Positions 17,957-26,053 of a DNA stretch of 64,000 nt are shown in pieces. Each line of letters opens with the position of its first letter. The first letter of the stretch is position 1. The stretch is from Burkholderia sp. FERM BP-3421 (GTDB lineage: Bacteria; Pseudomonadota; Gammaproteobacteria; Burkholderiales; Burkholderiaceae), in the NCBI RefSeq assembly GCF_028657905.1, contig NZ_CP117780.1, positions 496,001 to 560,000 of the forward strand, in the 5' to 3' direction. The notes below the pieces were generated by a model, which worked only from the letters and a program-made list of their open reading frames with translations, had not been told where the DNA came from and made no database searches. Both the position numbers and the translations under genes were made by a program.

Positions 17957-18337
17957 ATGAAACGATGGCTTGCTATTGTGCTGCTGGCTGCGGTCACGAC
18001 ACTCAGCGCGGAGCCACTCTCCTTCGTGCTGCAAACCTCGAAGCAACAGTTTTATCTCGTGAAGCATTCGGTTCGTCGGGACGATGACGGCGATACGCGC
18101 TTCACGCTGGAAGCCATCTCGAAGCTCGCCTATCATCCGGTCGGCGCGACGGAGCCGATCGGCATCGCGCTTTTCGACTACGTGATCGATTGTCCGCGGG
18201 AACGCTTCAAGCTCAGCCGTATCCGTTATCGCACGGATGAGAACAAGAACGCGGGCGCAGCGCCCGCGCCGTCCGATATCTGGAAGCCGATCACGCCTGG
18301 TGGAGAACTCGATGTTGTCAAGAAGGAAATCTGCTAG
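17957..18337 (+). CDS. Secreted hypothetical protein upstream of GGDEF/EAL gene
   Basis: A 126-residue protein with a Sec signal peptide (MKRWLAIVLLAAVTTLSAEP). The mature part contains two Cys residues (about 77 and the final Cys126) that could pair, and short beta-like stretches (RFTLEAISKLAYHPVG, IGIALFDYVIDCPRERFKL). This resembles the small surface-exposed proteins with a DYVIDC motif found in Burkholderiales. It overlaps the start of the GGDEF/EAL gene by 26 bases, so the two are probably co-translated. Upstream, 17820-17956 is AT-rich and contains a TAGAAT at 17939-17944 that could be a -10 element. Function unknown. Confidence 0.7.
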   Translation: MKRWLAIVLLAAVTTLSAEPLSFVLQTSKQQFYLVKHSVRRDDDGDTRFTLEAISKLAYHPVGATEPIGIALFDYVIDCPRERFKLSRIRYRTDENKNAGAAPAPSDIWKPITPGGELDVVKKEIC

Positions 18338-20597
18338 CGCCCGGCCGGCAGATCGGCTCAGTCTTTCCGCGTTTTCCGCGCCGCCCGTTCGTCCGAGCGG
18401 CCTGCGCTTCGTGACCCTCTCGATCGTCGTGGTGTTCGTGGCGCTGTGCGTGCTGCTGTTCGACCTGGTCGGCCGGGCCCTGCAGGACGCGAAGCACGAG
18501 GTGGATGCGGCCGCCGTCACCAAGGCCACGCTCGTCGCGCGCTCCTACGCATCCTATCTGGCCGAGCGCACGTCGACGTCCGACATCCTGAGCCGCACGG
18601 TGGCGTTCGAATTCCGCTCGAGTCACGGCACGCTGGACCTGAACTATCTGGTGCAGGAAGGACTCGTGCTGCCGTCCGACGAGACGCTGCTCACGCTCGT
18701 GAACGCGCAGGGCCTCGTCACGCAATCGTGGCCGACGCCGCCGAAGCGCGATGTCTACCTCTCCGATCGCGAGCATTTCATCGTGCAGAAGAACGCGCAC
18801 GACGACAATCTGTTCATCGGCGCCCCGGTGCTCGGCCGGGTGTCGCGGGCCAAGACGATCCAGTTCACGCGGCGCCTGTCGCTGCGCGAGCAGGTCTTCG
18901 ACGGCATCGTCGTGGTGTCGCAGCCGCCGCAATATTTCACGGCCAGCTTCGCGAACCACGCCAATCTCGGCAACGACGGCGAGATCCTGGTGTTCCGCTC
19001 GGACGGCTCGCTGCTCGTGCGCGGGCGTTCGGACGGCAGCGTGTCCACCGACGGGCTGCCGCTCGGCATGTATCCGAGCGAGGAAGGCGGGGTGAGCCCG
19101 CAGCGCGATCCGATCGACGGCCAGCGCCGGCTGTTCGTGCGACAACCGGTGCCGGGCTATTCGCTGATCGCGGTGGTGGCGCTCTCGGAAGCCGACATCT
19201 ACGCGAACTACGCGCGTCAGACCGCTTCCTACTGGGCCTGGACCTTCGTCGTGGTGATCGCGCTCGTCCTCGTGGCGGCGCTGGCCATGTTCAACGCGCG
19301 GCGCGTGCTGTACGACCGGGCCCGCAACAAGCAGCTCGCCGAAACCGACCTGCTCACCGGGCTCGGCAACCGGCGCGCGATCGAGGTGTTGCTCGCCCAG
19401 CTGCCCGAGGCCGACGCGGCCCAGTCGATTTCGCTGATCCTGATCGACGTGACCGATTTCGGGGCGATCAACCGGCGCTACGGCGACGATGGCGGCGACA
19501 ACTTCCTGGCGGCATTCGCCACCCGCATCCGCGCGGTCGCCCAGGATTCCGACCTGATCGCCCGGCTCAAGGGCGACCAGTTCGCCATCCTGTTCGCGGG
19601 CCCCGAGCCGCATGCGCGCGCGCTCTACTGCCTGAGAACGATCACGGACGCGTTCAACCAGCAGCCGATCCTGTTCCACGGCCATACGCATCGGGTGACG
19701 ATGAGCATCGGGTTTGCGTCGGCGTCCGTGGAGGCCGCGCGCACGGGCGACCTGCAGGCCCGGGCGGAACTGGCGCTGCAGCTTGCCAAGCGCGAGACGG
19801 CGGCCACGCATGGCACGCGCTACAAGGCCTTCGCGCAAAGCATGCTCGATTCTCAGGACGAGGCGCGCGAGCTGGAATTCGACCTCGACAACGCCGTACG
19901 CCAGCGCGAGGGGATCGAGGCGGCGTGCGCGCCCGTGGTGTGCCCGGCGAGCGGCGCGTCGTGCGGGGTCTGGGTGACGCCCGTGTGGCGTCGCGACGGC
20001 CTGCCCGACGTGCGCGCCGACGCGTTCATGCCGGTTGCCGAAAAGCAGGGGCTCGCGGTGTTCGTCTGGATGCAGACGATCGAAGCCGCGCTGGCCGCCG
20101 TCGCGTCGGTCCCGCGGCCGACGACCCTCTATCTGCGCCTGCCCGCGCTGGTCCTGACCGATCCGACGTTCAGCATCGAGGTGTTCACGGGCGCGTCGCC
20201 CGCCGCGTCGTTCTTGATCGCGGTGTCCGGCGTCGAGCAGTTGCCCGTGCGCGACGGGCTGCGCGACGTGGTCGCGCAGCTCCGCGCCCACGCGATCCGC
20301 GTCTTGCTCGCGTTCGATCCCGCCGACGGTGTGCCCACCAGCGAGACCGAGATCGACGGCCTGCTCGTCGAGGGCGCGGGCGTCGCTGCGCTGCCGGCCT
20401 CGGAGTTGGCCTGCGGGGTGGCGGCCGGCATCTTCGACGCCGGCGCGCGGCTCGGCTGGCGTCTGGTCGTCGGGGGCGTGGCCACGCGCGAACAGTTCGA
20501 GTGGCTGGCCGCATGGCCGGCGCTCGAAGTCTTCGGGCCGTTCGTGGATCGTCGCCCCGACCTGCAACCCGTGCTCGCGGGGCCCGGCGCGGCATGA
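18312..20597 (+). CDS. Membrane sensor with degenerate GGDEF and EAL domains
   Basis: A 761-residue protein: a membrane helix at about 30-55, a periplasmic PDC/Cache-type sensor (about 60-290), a second helix near 305-328 (WAWTFVVVIALVLVAALAMF), a GGDEF domain (about 345-500) and a C-terminal EAL-like domain (about 510-755). The GGDEF signature reads RLKGDQF (K420-G421-D422-Q423-F424) in place of RxGGDEF, and the upstream inhibitory RxxD reads QDSD. In the EAL part the ExLxR motif is replaced by VWVTPVWR and later metal ligands are not recognisable. It is therefore probably neither an active cyclase nor a phosphodiesterase but a nucleotide or signal receptor (inference). I chose the ATG at 18312 after TGGAG. 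It ends in an ATGA overlap with a LuxR-type regulator. Confidence 0.88.
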   Translation: MLSRRKSASARPADRLSLSAFSAPPVRPSGLRFVTLSIVVVFVALCVLLFDLVGRALQDAKHEVDAAAVTKATLVARSYASYLAERTSTSDILSRTVAFEFRSSHGTLDLNYLVQEGLVLPSDETLLTLVNAQGLVTQSWPTPPKRDVYLSDREHFIVQKNAHDDNLFIGAPVLGRVSRAKTIQFTRRLSLREQVFDGIVVVSQPPQYFTASFANHANLGNDGEILVFRSDGSLLVRGRSDGSVSTDGLPLGMYPSEEGGVSPQRDPIDGQRRLFVRQPVPGYSLIAVVALSEADIYANYARQTASYWAWTFVVVIALVLVAALAMFNARRVLYDRARNKQLAETDLLTGLGNRRAIEVLLAQLPEADAAQSISLILIDVTDFGAINRRYGDDGGDNFLAAFATRIRAVAQDSDLIARLKGDQFAILFAGPEPHARALYCLRTITDAFNQQPILFHGHTHRVTMSIGFASASVEAARTGDLQARAELALQLAKRETAATHGTRYKAFAQSMLDSQDEARELEFDLDNAVRQREGIEAACAPVVCPASGASCGVWVTPVWRRDGLPDVRADAFMPVAEKQGLAVFVWMQTIEAALAAVASVPRPTTLYLRLPALVLTDPTFSIEVFTGASPAASFLIAVSGVEQLPVRDGLRDVVAQLRAHAIRVLLAFDPADGVPTSETEIDGLLVEGAGVAALPASELACGVAAGIFDAGARLGWRLVVGGVATREQFEWLAAWPALEVFGPFVDRRPDLQPVLAGPGAA

Positions 20598-21610
20598 TCC
20601 AGTCCCTGGTTCACGACGACCTGCCGAGCGACACCGTGCGCTCGCTCCCGGTGCCGCTGTCGCGCGGGCGCGTCGTGATCAGCCTGCGCGGCCGCGACCG
20701 CGCGGGCTTCCTGCTCGAGCGGCGGCGAACCTTCGCGAACGGGACCGTGGCGATCCAGCGCATGGCCGCCGCGCCGACGGACGACGTCGAGGCGTTCATC
20801 AGCAACGAAACCCAGATTCCCGCGCCGCGCCAGCGCTACGCCTACCTGCTCGACGCGCTCACGGGCGCCGCCGCGCCGCCGCGCGCCGATGGCGTGCCCG
20901 CGATCCTCGACTGCCAGAACGAAATCGACCTGCTGCATCGCCTGCGGATCGAATGCGCGCGCAGCCATGCGCGGCAATCGCTGTTCCACGTGTTCCTGAT
21001 CGACAACGACGACGCCAACATCCGGCTTCACGACGTCCTGATCACGGGCAGCGCCAGCGCGGGCTGGTCGCAGCGCTATTCGAACAACGGCTGGTTCCAG
21101 ACCGACCCGGTGTTCCAGCAGGCGCGCCGGCACAACTACCAGCCGGTGGGCGCGTCGCAGCTGCGCGGCCTCGCGCGCGAGCACTGGTTCCATCAGCTGG
21201 GGATCATTCCGGATCTGGGCAGCAGTGTGTTCTTCCTGACGCGGCACGAGAACGCGGTCGCGGTGCTGCACGTCGCGACGGCCGCGCCGGACTGCGCGGA
21301 GGAGGCCATGCTGCTCCAGTTCCGGCATGCCTTCAATGCCCTCGCGGCCGATACGCTCGTCCGCTACCTGGCCTTGCGCCGCGCCGAATCGTCGTCGAAG
21401 GCGCGCTTCGAGGCCATCGAGGAACAACTGCTGTCGCTGCTTGCGCACGGCTTCAAAACGCCCGAAATCGAACAGCGGCTGAATATTACCCATTCGACCT
21501 TTCGTGACGTCTGCCGCTCGATCAATCACAAGCTCGGCACCCACGACATTCGGCTCAGCGTCAAGGCCGCACGCAATCTGGGCCTGGTCCGGCCACTGTA
21601 CGACTATTAG
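20594..21610 (+). CDS. LuxR family transcriptional regulator with autoinducer-binding-like domain
   Basis: A 338-residue regulator. The middle (about 115-250) resembles the autoinducer-binding domain of LuxR proteins: W158, Y162, D171 and P172 match the conserved W-x3-Y-x8-DP pattern. The residue corresponding to the second conserved Trp is not present, so classical acyl-homoserine-lactone binding is doubtful. The C-terminus carries a LuxR-type HTH (AHGFKTPEIEQRLNITHSTFRDVCRSINHKLG), and the first about 110 residues are an extra extension. It is translationally coupled (ATGA) to the eroded GGDEF/EAL sensor, which suggests one signalling unit. No luxI is nearby. Confidence 0.82.
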   Translation: MIQSLVHDDLPSDTVRSLPVPLSRGRVVISLRGRDRAGFLLERRRTFANGTVAIQRMAAAPTDDVEAFISNETQIPAPRQRYAYLLDALTGAAAPPRADGVPAILDCQNEIDLLHRLRIECARSHARQSLFHVFLIDNDDANIRLHDVLITGSASAGWSQRYSNNGWFQTDPVFQQARRHNYQPVGASQLRGLAREHWFHQLGIIPDLGSSVFFLTRHENAVAVLHVATAAPDCAEEAMLLQFRHAFNALAADTLVRYLALRRAESSSKARFEAIEEQLLSLLAHGFKTPEIEQRLNITHSTFRDVCRSINHKLGTHDIRLSVKAARNLGLVRPLYDY

Positions 21611-21611
21611 T

Positions 21612-21643
21612 TATATTCCCGTCTGAATATATCTGCGTTTTTT
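21612..21643 (+). terminator. Hairpin with T-run after the LuxR gene
   Basis: TATATTC and GAATATA form perfect seven-base arms with a six-base loop just after the stop. A run of six T (21638-21643) lies a few bases downstream. The stem is AT-rich and weak and the T-run is offset, so this could equally be a binding site; it shares ATTCC/GAATA elements with the dyad at 15878-15902. Confidence 0.4.
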
Positions 21644-21761
21644 CTTATTAGCATTTCATCTAAGAAAAATGTGGATCGTACTCCCTTATGCTTCGGGGCA
21701 TGACGCCGCACGATTGCAGGCAGGCGTCCGGATACTGGTTTGGACTCGCTCTGAAAACGCC

Positions 21762-22805
21762 ATGAAACCAACAATGCTCGGGATGATCGCGATGCTGTGG
21801 GGAAGCCTCGCCGGAGTGGCCGCGGACTGCGCGGCAGCAGGCGTGAGCGCATCGCCGCGCTGGGACGTCGTGACGTCCTACCCCGAGGACACCGTATCCG
21901 GACAGGCGGCCGCGGATTTCGCGCGCCGCATGAACGGCGCGGGCGAGACGGGCGAAGCGGTGGCGCCGCGCTTCAACGACAAATCCGCGTTGGCCGCGCT
22001 GCTGGCGGAGACGACGAGCGTGCCGTTCGGCTTGCTGTTCGCCAGCGATATCGCCAAGGACGAGGCGGTGCTCGGCTTGTCCGCGCGCCCCTACGAGGTC
22101 AATTCCATCGACGAGGCGCGCGAGCTGGCATGCATTGCCGCGCCCGCGTACCGGGCCGCGCTCGCGCATCACAAGCTCGCGCTGCTCGCGATCATCGCGT
22201 GGCCGCCGACGGGGCTGTGGTCGCGGGCCGAGATTCCGGCCGCGACGCGTTTCTCCGGGATGCGCATCCGCACCTACGACCAGACCTCGGCGCGCATCAT
22301 GCGCACGCTGGGCGCGGAAGTCGTGTCGATGCCGATCCAGGACGCGTTGGCCCTGCTCAAGACCGGCAGCCTCGACGCGATCATGTCGTCGGGCGACGGC
22401 GCGGCGGGGCGCAGCTACGGCGAGGTGATGCGCAACTTCACCGCGATCCGCTATGCGTATCCGGTGTCGTTCCTGGTGGCGCGGCAGGATTTCCTCGATA
22501 CGCTGTCCGAGGACCAGCGCGCGGCGATCTTCGAGGCGGGCATGAAGACCGAATTGCACGCCTGGGCGCAGCTGCCCGAGCGGACCAACCGCAATTACGC
22601 GGCCATGGCGAACATGGGCGTGCAGGTTCACGACCCGGTCGCGTCGTCCGTGCTGAGCGCGATTCACGACGCCGCGCGGGCCGACACGCAAACCCGCCCG
22701 TCGACGGACCAGCAGACGGGGCCCTTGCTCGCGCAGTTTCACGAATGGCAGTCGGCCGATGCCGCGCGTTGCTTGAAGCAGCCTTACCGGGAAGCGGCGC
22801 GATGA
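21762..22805 (+). CDS. TRAP transporter substrate-binding (DctP-like) protein
   Basis: A 347-residue periplasmic protein with a signal peptide (MKPTMLGMIAMLWGSLAGVAADCAAAG). The two-lobed DctP fold shows in RFSGMRIRTYDQTSARIMRTLGAEVVSMP, the DALALLKTGSLDAIMSSGDG block and YPVSFLVARQDFLDTLSEDQR. TRAP binding proteins deliver carboxylates and similar ligands to a DctQM permease, but no permease genes are adjacent. It may therefore serve a distant permease or act as a sensor. I chose the ATG that begins the signal peptide; an upstream ATG (21669) adds a non-signal extension. It overlaps the next small gene by ATGA. Confidence 0.82.
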   Translation: MKPTMLGMIAMLWGSLAGVAADCAAAGVSASPRWDVVTSYPEDTVSGQAAADFARRMNGAGETGEAVAPRFNDKSALAALLAETTSVPFGLLFASDIAKDEAVLGLSARPYEVNSIDEARELACIAAPAYRAALAHHKLALLAIIAWPPTGLWSRAEIPAATRFSGMRIRTYDQTSARIMRTLGAEVVSMPIQDALALLKTGSLDAIMSSGDGAAGRSYGEVMRNFTAIRYAYPVSFLVARQDFLDTLSEDQRAAIFEAGMKTELHAWAQLPERTNRNYAAMANMGVQVHDPVASSVLSAIHDAARADTQTRPSTDQQTGPLLAQFHEWQSADAARCLKQPYREAAR

Positions 22806-23011
22806 ATGCGCGGGCGAGGCGCGCGGGTGCGCTCGCCGCGCTGCTGGCGATCTGTCTGCTCGTGATCGCGCTGGCGCCGCGCACCGCATCGGTGTCGAGC
22901 GTGCTGGCGATCGACGGCCGCGACGGATGCCGGATCGAGAATGTCTATGTCGGCGATGGGGTGATTCGCGGACAGGGGGTATGCGTCAAAGAGGGGGCCC
23001 AGCGGGAATAA
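22802..23011 (+). CDS. Small membrane/exported protein coupled to the DctP-like gene
   Basis: A 69-residue protein beginning at the ATGA overlap with the preceding gene. It has a basic N-terminus and one hydrophobic helix (about 9-27, GALAALLAICLLVIALAP). About 40 exported residues follow with two Cys (GRDGCRIENVYVGDGVIRGQGVCVKEG) that could form a disulphide. No family recognised. The tight overlap argues that it is genuinely translated. Confidence 0.6.
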   Translation: MNARARRAGALAALLAICLLVIALAPRTASVSSVLAIDGRDGCRIENVYVGDGVIRGQGVCVKEGAQRE

Positions 23012-23085
23012 ATCGGCGATCAGGAGGCGGGGAGACGAGGCGTCAGAACAACCCGCCCAGACCAAATTAATCTCCGGAGATCAAG

Positions 23086-23406
23086 ATGAGTACAGCTAAT
23101 CAAGAAACCTATCTGGAATTGAAAGCCAGGCTGCGATCCATCGACGAGGCCGTCGAGGTCGCCAAGAAGCGCGAAACCGAACAGGCCATCATGCGGATCC
23201 AGCAGACCATCCTCGAATATGGTCTCACCGCGAGGGATATCTTCGGCAGAAGGAAGATGAACGGCGACCGCGACCGGCGCTACGGCCGCGTCCGCGCGAA
23301 GTACGTCAACCCGACCACGGGCGAGACGTGGACGGGCCGGGGTCGGCCGCCGCGCTGGATCGCCGGGCAGAACTTCGATCATTTTTTGATCGGGCGCGCG
23401 GCTTGA
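23086..23406 (+). CDS. H-NS family nucleoid-associated protein
   Basis: A 106-residue H-NS/MvaT-class protein: an N-terminal coiled-coil oligomerisation region (about 8-45) and a C-terminal DNA-binding domain with the family loop NPTTGETWTGRGRPPRWI (core GRGRPPRW). It silences AT-rich acquired DNA. The neighbourhood of accessory genes and AT-rich islands in this window fits a local silencer. A GGAG lies before the ATG. Confidence 0.92.
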   Translation: MSTANQETYLELKARLRSIDEAVEVAKKRETEQAIMRIQQTILEYGLTARDIFGRRKMNGDRDRRYGRVRAKYVNPTTGETWTGRGRPPRWIAGQNFDHFLIGRAA

Positions 23407-23684
23407 GGGGGGGCCGGCGATGGGCGGATGGCGGGGCACACCGTTGAGCCGGCCGACACGACGGCGTTGAACGCCGCGGTGTTTGTTCCGGCGCCGTGTC
23501 CTGGGTTCGCGGGCGGCGCCGGCATGCCGCCGCAGTGGATCCCGCGCGCGCCGAGTCGGCTCATGGGTCGAAGGCGCCCGAAAGACAATCAGGATAAACC
23601 GATCTCGACGGTGTAAGGGCGAGGAGGGCTTGATGGCGTTCCTTGCCGCGGGTTCAGCTGGACCACGTCTGGTTTGTCTGTCTC
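23407..23684. other. Gene-free stretch after the H-NS gene
   Basis: No convincing gene is seen between the H-NS stop and the hairpin at 23685. A 62-codon frame at 23428-23616 has neither a ribosome-binding site nor a protein-like composition. Confidence 0.5.
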
Positions 23685-23715
23685 GAAAAAAGATCACGAT
23701 GGGTGATCTTTTTTC
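23685..23715. terminator. Perfect bidirectional hairpin terminator
   Basis: GAAAAAAGATCAC, a five-base loop, then GTGATCTTTTTTC: perfect 13-base arms with six A on the left and six T on the right. Either strand thus yields a hairpin with a U-run. It would end transcripts from the H-NS side and stop read-through from the - strand. Confidence 0.85.
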
Positions 23716-23730
23716 TTTCACGATGCGTGA

Positions 23731-23934
23731 TCAAAATCCAGGAAGAGCACGTCGCGTGCATTCCTGCGATCCCTGGAGGACGAGCGGCCGCACTTCGATC
23801 TGATCGGACTTCCGCGCGCGGCCGATTCGCCGGCCGTGCGGCGCACACCGCACGATCCGGCCCAGCGTACTGACGCCAAGCGTGCGGCGGATCCAGGTGT
23901 GTTGGAAGCAGCGCTGATGCGGATCGCAAGGTGA
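23731..23934 (+). pseudogene. Possible 3' remnant of a coding region
   Basis: An open frame of 67 codons with strong third-position GC and a protein-like composition (AFLRSLEDERPHFDLIGLPRA ... VLEAALMRIAR, then a stop). It has no start codon and begins just after the terminator hairpin. It reads like the C-terminal end of a truncated gene. Its family is unknown to me; it may also be chance. The following 300 bases (to 24235) hold only a weak GTG frame (23931-24200). Confidence 0.3.
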
Positions 23935-24235
23935 GAGACACGCTCCGGCGTTACCGGGTCGCGTCTGCGTTCACCATCGTGGCGGGAGCCGCAATCACGA
24001 TTGCGGTTTGGCGCGACGCCCGCGACGCCACTGTGCCGGCGTCGTCGGGCATACCGGTTACACGCATCGGCGACGGGCATGCAGCCGGGAGCGCTTATCG
24101 ACCTTGCCCACATCGTGATGCGCGGCGTGGCACGCAAGCGGTCCGCCGGGTGAGCATGTCGCGCCGCGCGCGGCATCGAGCGCATGCGGGGAAGGGATAA
24201 ACCGAGCGCGCGGCAGCGCATGCGCGCTGCCGGAT

Positions 24236-25552
24236 TCAACGCCGCGAGTAGCCGTCTCGCGGCATCGCCAGCCCGAGATTCTCCCTGAAGGTTCGGCCCT
24301 CGTAATCCTGCCTGAGCAGCCCGCGCTGCTGGAGGATCGGCACCACCTGCTCGACGAACTCGCTCGCGCCGCCCGGCAGATGCGAAAACAGGATGTTGAA
24401 GCCGTCGGCCGCGTCGTGTCGCAGCCATTGCTGCATCTGATCCGCCACCATCCCGGCCGTGCCCACCATCTCCAAACCCTGGTAGCCGCAGATCCGCCGC
24501 GCGAGCGCCAGGACGCTCAGGTTCTCGCGCCGCGCGAGCTGCACCACGCGGTCGCGGCCGCTCTTGCTCGCATTGCTTTCCGGCATCTCCGGAAGCGGGC
24601 CGGCCGGGTCGCAGCGGGATATGTCATGACCCAGCGCGATGGACAGCGTCGCGAGGCTGCTCGCGTCGTCGACGAGCTCGTCGAGACGCGCGCGTTTTCG
24701 CTGCGCCTGCGCGAGACTGTCGCCCAGGACGACCAGCACGGCGGGCAGGATCTTCAAGCGCGCCGGACGGCCCGCCGCCGCGGCGCGTGACTGCATGTCG
24801 GCATGGAAACCCCGGGCCGATGCCAGGTCGGTCTGGTAGGTGAAGATGAGTTCCGCCGTCTCCGCCGCGATCTGCTTGCCGGCTTCCGACGCGCCCGCCT
24901 GCACGATGACGGGGCGCCCTTGGACGGGGCGCGCGACGTTCAGGGGGCCGCGCACCGTGAAGTGCGGCCCGCGATGATCGAGCACGTGCAGCTTCTCGGG
25001 ATCGAAATAGATGCCGCGCTCGGCGTCCGTGCAGAACGCCGTTTCATCCCAGCTTTCCCACAGCCCGTTCATCACGTCGGAGAACTCGCGCGCGCGTCGA
25101 TAGCGCGCGCCGTGCTCGAGATGGTCGTCCGCGCCGAAATTGGCGGCCTCGTTGGGATTGCTGGACGTGACGAGGTTCCAGCCCGCCCGTCCGCCGCTGA
25201 TGACATCGAGCGAAGCGAGCCGGCGCGCGAGCATGTAGGGCGCGTTGTACGTGGTGCTGGCCGTGGCGATCAGGCCGATGTGCTCGGTCACGGCCGAGAG
25301 GGCGGGGAGCAGCGTCAACGGATCCAGCGTCGCCACGCTGGCGCTGCGCATGAGCGCATCGACGGCCCCCGCGCGCACCGCAAGTGAATCGGGCAGGAAG
25401 AGGCCGTCGAACCGGCCTTGCTCCAGCGTCCGGGCGAACCATTTCATGTGCGCGAAGCTGCGGTGGAAATCCGGCGCCGCGCCGGGATAGCGCCATGCGC
25501 CCGCGTGAGTGCTGGGCATGGCCAGCAGGATGAGTCGTTTGGATTCAGTCAT
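24236..25552 (-). CDS. LLM-class flavin-dependent monooxygenase (NtaA/SnaA/DszA family)
   Basis: A 438-residue FMNH2-dependent monooxygenase with the NtaA/DszA signature blocks: LILLAMPSTHAGAWRYPG at the N-terminus, FDGLFLPDSLA, the TEHIGLIATASTTYNAPYMLAR segment, DVISGGRAGWNLVTSSNPNEAANFG, RPVIVQAGASEAGKQIAAETAE and FNILFSHLPGGASEFVEQVVPILQQRGL. Family members oxidise N- or S-containing heterocycles or chelators with reduced flavin from a separate reductase, which is not seen here. It is divergent from the flavoprotein monooxygenase at 26054. I chose the ATG at 25552 where the family similarity begins; the upstream frame is arginine/proline-rich noise. Confidence 0.9.
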   Translation of the reverse strand: MTESKRLILLAMPSTHAGAWRYPGAAPDFHRSFAHMKWFARTLEQGRFDGLFLPDSLAVRAGAVDALMRSASVATLDPLTLLPALSAVTEHIGLIATASTTYNAPYMLARRLASLDVISGGRAGWNLVTSSNPNEAANFGADDHLEHGARYRRAREFSDVMNGLWESWDETAFCTDAERGIYFDPEKLHVLDHRGPHFTVRGPLNVARPVQGRPVIVQAGASEAGKQIAAETAELIFTYQTDLASARGFHADMQSRAAAAGRPARLKILPAVLVVLGDSLAQAQRKRARLDELVDDASSLATLSIALGHDISRCDPAGPLPEMPESNASKSGRDRVVQLARRENLSVLALARRICGYQGLEMVGTAGMVADQMQQWLRHDAADGFNILFSHLPGGASEFVEQVVPILQQRGLLRQDYEGRTFRENLGLAMPRDGYSRR

Positions 25553-25741
25553 GGCATGTCGCTCGTCGGGTTGATCGGCGCGCCCGCTCCGTGGCTCGCC
25601 GCGATTCGCGCCGAGCGGCGCCTGCGGGATGGAACGGCGGCGCGTCGGGCGTGGGTCGGCCTGGTTCCCGGGCGAGGGCGCATGAGGGTCGAGTGCGCAT
25701 GCGGGTCGCCGGGAAGGCGGGGAATGCGCCGATTCTGTCAT

Positions 25742-25760
25742 TTGACCGACCGGCGGTCAA
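25742..25760. promoter_or_regulatory. 19-bp dyad in the divergent monooxygenase promoter region
   Basis: TTGACCG, a five-base spacer, then CGGTCAA: perfect seven-base arms. It lies four bases from a second dyad (25765-25783) in the 501-base region between two divergent monooxygenase genes. It is shaped like a TetR/GntR-type operator; the binding protein is unknown. Confidence 0.55.
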
Positions 25761-25764
25761 TGAA

Positions 25765-25783
25765 AATGAGAGTCAATCTCATT
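25765..25783. promoter_or_regulatory. Fur-box-like dyad
   Basis: AATGAGA, a five-base spacer GTCAA, then TCTCATT. The outer arms are identical to the AATGAGA...TCTCATT of classical 19-bp Fur boxes with the same spacing; only the centre differs. A role in iron-dependent control of one of the divergent genes is possible. The remainder of 25553-26053 shows no gene. Confidence 0.5.
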
Positions 25784-26053
25784 GGCTGACGTGTACTTGC
25801 GGCGGCACTGGGTCCCAGGTTGAAGACCGGCTTCATGCGCATCGCTCGCGCTCGGCGGGGAGCACTTTTTTGTTGGTCAACAACGACAAAAATCATCATT
25901 TCGCGCAGGGCGACCTGTCAGCAGAATGGGTTCATTGCCGCTCGCCCGTCGCTCGACGCACCCCGATGGCCGACACGCGCCGGCTGCATCTTTCGCACCG
26001 GCGCTGGCGCGACGATCGACCGCAATCGGCCCGCATTTCAGGAGGAGATAGCC

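Noticed and set aside
18318..20567. Long - strand frame opposite the GGDEF/EAL gene
   Set aside because: Shadow frame with Arg/His-rich composition and no motifs.
23931..24200. GTG-started frame of 89 codons with a hydrophobic stretch
   Set aside because: No ribosome-binding site, and the C-terminal half is Arg-rich noise. Not enough to call a gene.
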